Positions 54,190-62,900 of a stretch of 64,000 nucleotides of DNA are shown here, one piece after another. The notes beneath the pieces are model-generated. The model was given only the letters and a program-made list of their open reading frames with translations, made no database searches and was not told the DNA's origin. Position 1 is the stretch's first letter. Each line of letters begins with the position of its first letter. The position numbers and the translations under genes were made by a program. Source of the DNA: Mailhella massiliensis (lineage in GTDB: Bacteria > Desulfobacterota > Desulfovibrionia > Desulfovibrionales > Desulfovibrionaceae); the NCBI RefSeq assembly GCF_900155525.1, contig NZ_LT706951.1:410508-474507 (forward strand), in the 5' to 3' direction.

Positions 54190-55298
54190 GAGCGTTCTCC
54201 CCCGGCGGGCACGAGTGCGGGTTCCTGCAGACGTACGGGCATACCGTCCTTCAGGCGGACATGGCCTTCAAGAACCACGGATTCTCCCTGGACAAGGCCG
54301 CTGGAAATGACGGTGACGCCCTCGTTTTCCACGTCCGTAGTCACCAGCCGGATGCGGGCGATGCGGTCGTCCCCCACCACATAGACGAAGGGGCCGTCCG
54401 GCCCGAGAAGCACGGCGCGGCTCGGAACGGTGACGGCGTTTTTTCTCGTGTCGAGCGTCAGGCCCACGCGGAGAAATTCTCCGGGCCACAGCGATACGTC
54501 TTCGTTGGCGAAACGGGCCTTCAGGGGCACGGTACCGGTATCGGGGTCCACATTGCCCACGAAGATGACGTCGCCCTGAAGGGGCTTGCCGTCCTTGCTT
54601 GCGGCGGAAACCCGGAGCCCCGTTTCACGCACGTTGCGCCGCACCAGAGGAAGGTGCTTTTCCGGGATGCTGAAGGTGATGTCTGCAGGCTGGAAGGCGT
54701 CCAGCACGACAAGGAGCGTCTGCGCGGTGAGCACGTTGCCCGTATCCACCTTGACGTCGCCCGCTCTTCCGCTCATGGGAGCGCGGACTTCGCAGTAGGA
54801 AAGGTCGAGTTCGGCCTTTTCCAGCGCAGCCTCGTCTTCCCGCACGTCGGCCTGCGCGCTGACCATGGTCACGCGGGAGGCATCGGCCTCCGCCGCGCTG
54901 GAAAATCCGCCTTTTTTCATCTTCAGGGCGCGGGCGTAGTCGTCTTTGGCCTTGGCAAGTTTGGCCCTGTCGCTTTCCAGTCTCGCCTGCGCCTGATGAA
55001 GCGCAATTTCATACGGCTCCTTTTCAATGACGAAAAGAAGCTGCCCCTCCTGCACCCGCTCGCCGTCCTTGATGAGCGCCTGCTGAAGCTCTCCGCCCGT
55101 ACGGGAAACGATGTTTACCGTTGCGGAAGGTTCCACCGTACCTACGGCCTCTATTCTGTAGGGCACGTCCCGTATTTCGGATACGGCAAGCGTGACCAGC
55201 GCCGTGCGCACCGCCGGTTTTTTGGCTTCCTTATTTTCACCGGAACATGCGGAAAGCAGCACGGCACAGACGAGGCAGAGGAAAATTCGAGCGGACAT
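54186..55298 (-). CDS. RND efflux periplasmic adaptor (membrane fusion lipoprotein)
   Basis: A 370-residue MFP. The lipobox is LLSAC with Cys18, so it is anchored by lipid. The beta-barrel and lipoyl parts (GTVEPSATVNIVSRTGGELQ and EVRAPMSGRAGDVKVDTGNVL) flank a coiled-coil hairpin rich in Ala, Lys and Glu (EIALHQAQARLESDRAKLAKAKDD). AGGAG lies 5 nt before the ATG at 55298; an upstream GTG is inside the ribosome site. It is the first gene of the efflux operon. Confidence 0.92.
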   Translation of the reverse strand: MSARIFLCLVCAVLLSACSGENKEAKKPAVRTALVTLAVSEIRDVPYRIEAVGTVEPSATVNIVSRTGGELQQALIKDGERVQEGQLLFVIEKEPYEIALHQAQARLESDRAKLAKAKDDYARALKMKKGGFSSAAEADASRVTMVSAQADVREDEAALEKAELDLSYCEVRAPMSGRAGDVKVDTGNVLTAQTLLVVLDAFQPADITFSIPEKHLPLVRRNVRETGLRVSAASKDGKPLQGDVIFVGNVDPDTGTVPLKARFANEDVSLWPGEFLRVGLTLDTRKNAVTVPSRAVLLGPDGPFVYVVGDDRIARIRLVTTDVENEGVTVISSGLVQGESVVLEGHVRLKDGMPVRLQEPALVPAGGERS

Positions 55299-55339
55299 GG
55301 GCACTCCTGGCGAACTTTTACTGGTATGACTCTATCACT

Positions 55340-55369
55340 TGTATACGAAGAGAGAATTTTTCCTGTCAA
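55340..55369 (-). promoter_or_regulatory. sigma70 promoter of the RND efflux operon
   Basis: Minus strand TTGACA (55364-55369), 18-bp spacer, TATACA (55340-55345), about 45 bp before the ATG. Confidence 0.8.
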
Positions 55370-55512
55370 GGAAGAGGAGTATGATGCGCTTCGCGGCACA
55401 TGCCGCGTCCTTTTTCCCGGCGCGCCGCGGGAACGCGGGCGGCCGGAGGGGAATCCGGCCCGGACCCGTTTCCCGACCCGAGGGCTTTTCCGGGTTCCGG
55501 CAGGCTCTGCGG

Positions 55513-56286
55513 TCAGTTCTTCTTTTCCCCGGCCTTGTGCGCAAGATGCGCCATCTGGCGGCAGATGCCCATGAAGATGTCCATTTCGTGGCGGCGCAGA
55601 TCCGCCCTGTCGAAAAAGCGGGCCAGGGGCAGGAAGAAATGCTCGGGGTTGTCTCTGGGAATGGTGCCTATGTCCATGAGCATGTTCTTGAACGCATGGA
55701 AGAAGAATTCCCTCTCCTCGCTGGTGACGCGGCGCGACAGGTTGGGGTGGCTGTCGATTTTCGCGGTATCGGGCAGAGCCAGATAGCATTCATAAATCAT
55801 GAGCAGCACGGCCTGCGCGAGGTTCAGGGAGGAGGCATCGGGCGCGGTGGGGATGGAAACGAGCCTGCCGCAGTGTTCCAGATCTTCGTTGCTGAGACCT
55901 CTGTCTTCCGGGCCGAACATGATGGCCACTTCTTCCCCCAGGGCGAGACGCCGGGCTATTTCCGCGGCAGCCTGCCGGGGCATGATGAGCTGCTGCCTTG
56001 CTCCGCCGGTGCGGGCCGTGGTGCCGATGACCAGCGTGCACGGAGCCACCGCATCGTGCACGGAGGAGGTGACGGTAATGGAATCGAGCAGCGGGCGACC
56101 CTGACTGGTGGCGGTGGGCAGAGCCTTTTCATAATCCCAGCGGCGAGGTTCGGCGAGATAGAGGGGGGAATGCCCGAAGTTGGCCGAGGCCCGGGCGGCC
56201 ATGCCGATGTTTTCCGGGAAGTTGGTACGCACCAGAACAAGGCGCAGTTTCTGCATCATGGCAAAGATTTCAGGAGACTGTTTCAT
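55513..56286 (-). CDS. trmJ: tRNA (cytidine/uridine-2'-O-)-methyltransferase TrmJ (SPOUT)
   Basis: A 257-residue SpoU/TrmH-class SPOUT enzyme that methylates the ribose of residue 32 in some tRNAs. The family start LRLVLVRTNFPENIGMAARASANFGHS, the knot segments VAIMFGPEDRGLSNEDL and SIPTAPDASSLNLAQAVLLMIYE are clear. The C-terminal helical extension is that of TrmJ rather than TrmL. The start may be 56286 or the internal Met-Met 9 residues later, closer to the family N-terminus. Confidence 0.9.
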   Translation of the reverse strand: MKQSPEIFAMMQKLRLVLVRTNFPENIGMAARASANFGHSPLYLAEPRRWDYEKALPTATSQGRPLLDSITVTSSVHDAVAPCTLVIGTTARTGGARQQLIMPRQAAAEIARRLALGEEVAIMFGPEDRGLSNEDLEHCGRLVSIPTAPDASSLNLAQAVLLMIYECYLALPDTAKIDSHPNLSRRVTSEEREFFFHAFKNMLMDIGTIPRDNPEHFFLPLARFFDRADLRRHEMDIFMGICRQMAHLAHKAGEKKN

Positions 56287-56354
56287 GGCGTTGTCGGGCA
56301 GGAAGGCCCGCTCCTTTTATGAATGAAGGTATCGTGCGCCTCCCGGCGCGCGGT

Positions 56355-56870
56355 TTAGATATTCGTGGGCCAGACATGGGAGGCGGTAAGCGCCAGCATG
56401 GCCATGCCGAGGCCGAATTTGATGACCATGCCGAGGAATCTGCCTACGAACGCCCCCTGTGCGGCGCGCATGGCCAGCGGATACGGCTGGCGGCGCAGAA
56501 GAAGCTCGGCCAGAAGGCAGCCCGCCCATGCGCCGAAGAGCGCGCCGAAAACGGCTCCCAGCCCGAAGAGGAAGGGGGCGCCCAGCATGGCGCCTGCGAT
56601 GGTGCCGATCATGCCCGCGACTGTGGAGACTTTGGAGGAGCCGTATTTTTTCGCTCCCCAGAGCTGCGCGCCGAATTCCACGGCTTCTCCGGCCACGGCA
56701 AGGCCGATGAACGGGATGAAGAAGGCCGCGCCCATGCCGCTGTCCGGGACAAGCAGCGCCCACGCCGTCACAAGGGCCACCATGGCCCAGTTGCCGGGCA
56801 GGGTGATGAGGTTGAGCAGAACGCACACGCCGAGCGCCAGCAGAAGAAGGGCGGCGAAAAAGAAGCTCAT
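56355..56870 (-). CDS. DUF456 family membrane protein
   Basis: A 171-residue hydrophobic protein with about five helices and the DUF456 glycine-rich repeats: LPGNWAMVALVTAWAL near the start and SKVSTVAGMIGTIAGAMLGAPFLFG in the middle. Its function is unknown. Its start codon overlaps the stop of the upstream DUF1786-like gene (ATGA), so the two are translationally coupled. Confidence 0.82.
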   Translation of the reverse strand: MSFFFAALLLLALGVCVLLNLITLPGNWAMVALVTAWALLVPDSGMGAAFFIPFIGLAVAGEAVEFGAQLWGAKKYGSSKVSTVAGMIGTIAGAMLGAPFLFGLGAVFGALFGAWAGCLLAELLLRRQPYPLAMRAAQGAFVGRFLGMVIKFGLGMAMLALTASHVWPTNI

Positions 56871-57685
56871 GCCCGTTCTCTGCGCGTAAGGCCGAAAAGC
56901 AGACCGAAGCAGCGCTCATAGCCTTCTGCTTCGGACGTGAACAGCCTGCCCATGCCCTGCAGGGAACGGCGTTCCGGTCCCAGTATCCATGTGGGACGGA
57001 ACCCTTCCGCTTCGGCGGGAAAATCGCCGCAGATGCAGCCGTGGCCGCCTTCCGCGCGCACTTTTTCATCGGGAAGCCAGTTCAGGCGCAGGTCGTTCAG
57101 GTCGGCAAGGAGCGCATCGCGGCGTATGCCCGTATGCTGTTCATACAGTCCGAGCAGCTTTTCCTGATAGATCATGAAGGCCTGTATATGCCTTTCCCCC
57201 GCCCAGAGCACGGTTACTCCTTCCTGCCAGGAGCGGTCGCGGACTTTTTCAAGACTCAGGGCAAAAAGCACGGCGGCCATGCCGCCGTCCGCGCCGAGAA
57301 CCGTTCCAAAGGTCTTTTTCGCTTCGGCCATGAGGGGGAAGACCTCCCAGCCGGGCAGTTCCTCCCTGAGAAAGAGTTCCGTGTTTCCGCCGGTGCGGCG
57401 AAGCTCATCTCTCCAGCGCGTCATGCGCGCCCCCCGGGCTTCTTCTTCCCCGGAGGCGGCGTTCATGCCGCACACGAGCGTGAGTTCCGGCATGGGCAGG
57501 CGGGAGGAGTTCAGAAATTCCAGAGCGCCGTCCACAGGATGCCCGGAAACAAGCATGGTCCGCGGCCATGCGGAGGGGGCCGTCCCCGGCAGAGCCAGAA
57601 GAACCGCCGTGCGGCGGCTTCCGTTGTCCAGTAAAAGAGTCGGCCCCGTAAGGGGCGCGTCGTTCATCATGGAAAAGTCAGACAT
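56867..57685 (-). CDS. DUF1786-like protein
   Basis: A 272-residue protein resembling DUF1786 (sometimes labelled pyruvate formate-lyase-activating-like, without evidence of radical chemistry): an early TLLLDNGSRRTAVLL strand-turn-strand like the sugar kinase/Hsp70 fold start, LGADGGMAAVLFAL in the middle, then KLLGLYEQHTGIRRDALLADLNDLRL and the conserved GGHGC. No radical-SAM Cys motif is present. It heads a two-gene operon with DUF456. Confidence 0.65.
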   Translation of the reverse strand: MSDFSMMNDAPLTGPTLLLDNGSRRTAVLLALPGTAPSAWPRTMLVSGHPVDGALEFLNSSRLPMPELTLVCGMNAASGEEEARGARMTRWRDELRRTGGNTELFLREELPGWEVFPLMAEAKKTFGTVLGADGGMAAVLFALSLEKVRDRSWQEGVTVLWAGERHIQAFMIYQEKLLGLYEQHTGIRRDALLADLNDLRLNWLPDEKVRAEGGHGCICGDFPAEAEGFRPTWILGPERRSLQGMGRLFTSEAEGYERCFGLLFGLTRRERA

Positions 57686-57930
57686 GGTTTTCTATGCGCG
57701 GCCGGGGGGCCGAGCCTCCGTTTGCGGGAAGAGTCCGTTCTGCGGTCTCCCGGAAGAAGAATGCGGTATGCTGCCGGCAGGTCCCGCGCTGCGGGAAGAG
57801 AAGCGGCGCTTCGTGCCTTTGGGGCGGGGAGCCATGCCGGAAGGAAGCCGGCGGCTTCTGTAAGGGAATGTTCCTGCACGGAATCTGCCCCGGGCGCAGG
57901 GAAGGGAGGCATACCGCCTGAACGCGAGAA

Positions 57931-57954
57931 GCCGTGCCGGTTGCCCGGCACGGC
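57931..57954 (-). terminator. hairpin after the U32 peptidase gene
   Basis: A 10-bp perfect stem GCCGTGCCGG/CCGGCACGGC around TTGC, 15 bp after the stop. Tail TTCTCGCGTTC on the minus strand, so a moderate terminator. Confidence 0.6.
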
Positions 57955-57968
57955 ATGAGAATGCGTTG

Positions 57969-59981
57969 TTACAGCAGCGAACCGTTCCAGTTGAATTCGC
58001 TGGTACGTCTGAGCGGCGGCAGATTCGGCGGAAGGCTCTCCTCCAGACGGGCGAAGAAGGCGTAGCCTGCGCCTTCCAGTTCCTGCCTGTGGGCGGAGAG
58101 ATCCATGGGCCAGGCGGGATAGATCCACAGGTTGTGCCCGTAGTTGCGCGACCAGAAGGCTTCGCCCTTGGGACTGAAGAAGGCCTCGTTCGCGCGGGCC
58201 TGATTCATGCCGTGACGGGATATTCCCACCGGCCAGTAGCCGGAAAGCACCATGCCCATGGGCAGGCAGCACTGACGCGGCAGGGAGAGGTAATCCTCGC
58301 CGGACAGTTCGGGGCTGGCGAAGGCGGCCTCAAAACCCATGCCGGCAAGAACGGCCACCGCCGCCGGGTTGGAGATGTTGCAGAACGGCCCGGCCGTGAG
58401 GTGGGGTCTGCGCTTGTCCGCATCCATGGGAAAGAGTCCGATCTGCCACGGCGCGTTGCACACGAAATGCGTGGCTCCTCCGCGCAGGGCCTCCACGATG
58501 AGGCGCTGCCACAGCGCGCTTTCATCCGGCCAGATGACGGGGGGCAGCCACCACGAGATGCGCGGCATGACCGTGCGGGACACGGCGCGCAGAGCGTTGG
58601 CGGACATCCACAGCGCCGTCATCACGGAGCGGGAGGAGCGCGTTTCACGGCCCTGGGGCAGGCTGGAGCGCACCAGATAATCCTGCTGACGTCGGGCGCG
58701 GACGGGGCGGGGCAGGTGCGGCGTCCATTCCACAAGGGGGCTTTCCACCTTGCGGCATTTTTCCAGCTTCTTTTCCCATTCCTGAAGAATATGCACAAGC
58801 TCCGGTTCCCTGCGGTCGATGAGGAAGACGGGAACGCCGGCCTTCGGCATCTTGTGGCGGGCGAGGCGCAGCGTGCAGGTGCCCGCCTTGGGGGTGCGCC
58901 GCGTCACGGGTACGGTGTCGTGCCAGGGTTCGTCTTCATAGCCTATGCGCAGCAGGTCCTTGGGCAGCAGTTCCAGCCGCGGCTTGATGAAGGGCAGGGA
59001 GGGCGCGCCGTTTTTCTTTTCAAACTGAATCTTGCCCACCAGCATACCGGAACTTGTGGGTTCGTCGGGCGTGGAAATCTGTGCATCCCTCTGCGGCAGA
59101 AAACGCGCACGGGTGACGGGACGGCCCAGCGCCATTTCCAGAAGGGATTCGGCGTCCTTCTTGGCCTGGGGCCAGTCGGGCGTGCCCAGAGCGTCGAGCA
59201 GCATACGGTAGGCCGCCACCACATGGTAGACATAGTGGGGGCCTTTTTTGCGGCCTTCTATCTTCAGGCTGCGGATATGGGGTATTTCCGCCAGAGTCTT
59301 GACCAGCACGTCGAGGGAAAAATCCTGACAGGAGAAGAAGCGGCCTTCGCGGCTTTTCTGCCTGTAGATGCGGCGGCAGGGCTGCACGCAGCGGCCGCGC
59401 AGACCGCTTTTGCCCCCGAGATAGCTCGACCAGTAGCAGCGGCCGGAAACGCACCAGCAAAGAGCCCCGTGAATGAACATTTCAAAGTCCATGTCTTCGG
59501 GGGCCTCCTCGTTCATCAGGCGGATTTCGTCGATGGAAAGCTCGCGCGGCAGCACCACGCGCTGCACGCCGAGCTTCTTCACGGCCGGCAGGTCGCGGGG
59601 ATGGGAAATATTGGCGAGGGTGGAAAGATGCAGTTCTCCCTCGAACCCCGCCTGACGCGCCACCTCGATGAGCCCTATGTCCTGAATGATGAGACCGTGG
59701 GGCTGGGCGTCGCGCTGGAGTCTCTTGATGAGTCTTCCGGCGGAAAGAACGTCGCTCCCCTTGATGAGGGAGTTGAAGGCCACATAGATTCTGCGGCCGT
59801 TCTGGTTGGCCAGATCCACCATGCGCGCAAGTTCGGTGGTGCTGAAGTTTTCCGCCCCCGCGCGGGCGGAGAAGTTCTTGAGGCCGAGGTAGGCGGCATC
59901 CGCGCCGGCGGCCATGCCTGCCAGAAAGCAGGACATGTCGCCGGCGGGAGCCAGGAGTTCAGGCAAAGTGCTTTGTATCAT
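57969..59981 (-). CDS. peptidase U32 family protein
   Basis: A 670-residue U32 protein. The N-terminal barrel starts PELLAPAGDMSCFLAGMAAGADAAYLG, and the family signature is complete in EMFIHGALCWCVSGRC, continuing YWSSYLGGKSGLRGRC. U32 proteins include collagenases and tRNA or ubiquinone-hydroxylating enzymes with iron-sulfur clusters; the many Cys in this stretch suggest a cluster-bearing type. A long C-terminal extension (about 320-670) follows. It starts 6 bp after the stop of the activase gene, so the two are in one operon. Function not assigned. Confidence 0.85.
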   Translation of the reverse strand: MIQSTLPELLAPAGDMSCFLAGMAAGADAAYLGLKNFSARAGAENFSTTELARMVDLANQNGRRIYVAFNSLIKGSDVLSAGRLIKRLQRDAQPHGLIIQDIGLIEVARQAGFEGELHLSTLANISHPRDLPAVKKLGVQRVVLPRELSIDEIRLMNEEAPEDMDFEMFIHGALCWCVSGRCYWSSYLGGKSGLRGRCVQPCRRIYRQKSREGRFFSCQDFSLDVLVKTLAEIPHIRSLKIEGRKKGPHYVYHVVAAYRMLLDALGTPDWPQAKKDAESLLEMALGRPVTRARFLPQRDAQISTPDEPTSSGMLVGKIQFEKKNGAPSLPFIKPRLELLPKDLLRIGYEDEPWHDTVPVTRRTPKAGTCTLRLARHKMPKAGVPVFLIDRREPELVHILQEWEKKLEKCRKVESPLVEWTPHLPRPVRARRQQDYLVRSSLPQGRETRSSRSVMTALWMSANALRAVSRTVMPRISWWLPPVIWPDESALWQRLIVEALRGGATHFVCNAPWQIGLFPMDADKRRPHLTAGPFCNISNPAAVAVLAGMGFEAAFASPELSGEDYLSLPRQCCLPMGMVLSGYWPVGISRHGMNQARANEAFFSPKGEAFWSRNYGHNLWIYPAWPMDLSAHRQELEGAGYAFFARLEESLPPNLPPLRRTSEFNWNGSLL

Positions 59982-59987
59982 GCTGTC

Positions 59988-62900
59988 CTATGCTGACGGC
60001 TGACCTCCGGCGCATGTCTGCCTGGCCACGGCCATCATGAGTTTTATCCGGTTTATCTGGTTCACTTCGCTCGCGCCGGGGTCGTAGTCCACGGCGGCGA
60101 TGTTGGCTTCCGGGAAGCGGCGCTTGAGTTCCTTGATCACGCCCTTGCCGGTGATGTGGTTGGGCAGACAGCCGAAGGGCTGCATACAGAGGATGTTGCG
60201 TATGCGTCCGTGCAGAAGCTCCATCATCTCCGCGGTGAGCAGCCAGCCTTCGCCGGTCTGCTGCCCGAGGGAAACCACGCCGTTCACCTGTTCGCGCAGT
60301 TTGCGGAAGGGAAGCGGGGGAGAGAATCTCCTGCTTCTCGCAAGCACGAACCTGAGAGGCAGCCGCAATGTCAGAAGGGTGCGCAGGAGCAGGTTGCTCA
60401 TCGTGGCGCGGCCCATGCTGCCGTTGTGGTGCCGCCAACGATACACTTCATCGTACAGTCCGTACAGAATAAAATCGGTGAAGTCGGGCATGACGGCCTC
60501 GCCGCCTTCGGCTTCCACGACCTTGACCGCGTTGTTGTTGGCGTCGGGATGATACTTCAAAAGGATTTCTCCCACAAGTCCGACGCGGGGCCTGCGGGGT
60601 TCATCCCTGAGAGGCAGGGCGTCGAACTCGCGCACAAGCTCGCCCAGATGCCTGTAGGTGCTGCGCAGCGCGCCGTCGCGGATGTCCTTGTCCAGAACGT
60701 CCGCCCATCGGGCCGCCAGCGCTTCCGCGCTGCCTTTCACGCTTTCATAGGGTCTTGTGCGGTACAGAAGGCGCATGAGCGTATCGCCGCATAAAAGCGC
60801 CTGCACGCCGCGAAGCAGCATACGCCCGGTGACGCGGAAGCCGGGGTTGCGTCCGAGTCCCGCAAGGTTGAAGGATATCACGGGAATGTCGGTCAGGCCG
60901 CATTCCCTGAGCGCCTTGTACAGAAAACCTATGTAGTTGGTGGCGCGGCAGCCGCCGCCCGTCTGGGAAAGGATGAGGGCTATGCGGTGCCTGTCGTATT
61001 TGCCGCTCTGAATGGCGTGCAGGAGCTGACCGATCACGGTGATGGCCGGGTAGCAGGCGTCGTTGTTCACATGGCGCAGGCCTTCTTCCACGGCTTCTCT
61101 GGAAACGGAATGCAGAAGCTCCGCCTTGTAGCCGCAGGCGTGCAGCATGGAGGGCAGGAACTGGAAGTGTATGGGGGACATCTGCGGAATGAGGATGGTG
61201 TGGGTCTTCCTCATGTCTTCCGTAAAGTCCGGGGGCGTCCAGTCGTCTTCTTCCACGGGAGCCATGGGCAGAAGGGTGGCGAATTCCGGCAGGGCCGCCT
61301 GCGCGCGGTTGTGCCGGCGTTCCTTCATGGTGGCAAGCAGCGAACGCACGCGGATGCGCGCCGCGCCGAGGTTGGCGCCTTCGTCGATCTTGATCTGCGT
61401 GTAGAGCCTGCCGGAACCGGCGAGAATTTCCTCCACCTGGTCGGCAGTCACGGCATCGAGTCCGCAGCCGAAGGACACGAGCTGCACGAGGGAAACCTGA
61501 TCGGACTGCGCGGCATAGGCGGCGGCGCGGTACAGCCTCGCATGGAAGGTCCACTGGTCCACCACGCGCAGCCGCCCCGGATCGGGCATGAGGTGGGCCA
61601 CGGAATCTTCGGTGAGCACCGCAAGGCCTGCGGCCGTGATGAGATCGGGAATGCCGTGATGGACTTCCGGGTCCACATGATAGGGGTGCCCGGCAAGAAT
61701 AATGCCCATCTTGCCCGTCTTTTTAAGGAAGTCCAGTACTTCCCGGCCCTTTTCCTTCAAGTCATCCTTGAACTTTTTCTTTTCGCGGAAGGCGTCTTCC
61801 AGGGCTTCCTGAAGCTCCGCGCGGGGGATGCTGCGGAAAAGGTCGAGCTGAAGGAGCATGTTGAGGAGCCCGTCCAGCTCCACGGGCAGGAAGGGGCAGA
61901 TGAGTTCCACCCCCTGTTCCCGCAGCTTTTCCACATTGTTCTTCAGAAGTTCGGGGTAACCGCCCACCACAGGGCAGTTGTAGCGGTTGTCCTGCGTGAA
62001 GAATTCCTTTCTTTCAAAGGCGATGCAGGGGTAGAAGATACGGTGCACGTCCTTCTGGAGAAGGTCCATGATGTGGCCGTGGCTGAGCTTGGCAGGATAG
62101 CACACCGTCTGCGAAGGTATGGTGGCCATGCCCTTGGCGAACATCTTCTTGGAGGAGGGGGCGGAAAGCACCACGCGGAAGCCCAGCTTCGTGAACAGCG
62201 TGAACCACATGGGGTAGTCCTCGTACATGTTCAGCACGCGGGGAATGCCTATGGTGCCGCGCGGAGCCTTGTCGGGAGCAAGCGGGGTATAGTGGGCGAA
62301 CAGCCTCTTGTACTTGTAGTCGAAGAGGTTGGGCAGGCTTTCATCCGAGGCGCTTCTGCCCGCGCCGCGTTCGCAGCGGTTGCCGGACACGAAGCGCGAA
62401 CCGTCGGAGAATCTGTTCACGGTAAGCAGGCAGTGGTTGGAACAGCCCTTGCACCGGGTTACGTTGCGCTCGGCCTGGAAGGAGGCGAGCTCCTCGCGGG
62501 AAAGCAGGGTGGAACCCTCGGGAGATTCGTTCTCTCTGGCAATGAGGGCCGCGCCGAAGGCGCCCATGAGACCGGCGATGTCCAGCCGCAGCACCTCGCG
62601 GCCGAGACTGAGTTCCAGGGCGCGCAGCAGCGCGTCGTTCTTGAAGGAACCGCCCTGGGCGATGACATGTTCGCCGAGTTCCTCGGGGCTGGATATCTTG
62701 ATGACCTTGTAAAGGGCGTTCTTCACCACGGAATAGGAAAGCCCGGCGGCGATGTCGCCTACGGAACGGCCTTCCTTCTGCGCCTGCTTGACGCGGGAGT
62801 TCATGAATACGGTACAGCGCGTACCGAGATCCACGGGCTTTGCGGCGTGCAGCGCCTCATCCACGAAGGAGGGCAGATCCATGCCGAGGGATTTGGCGAA

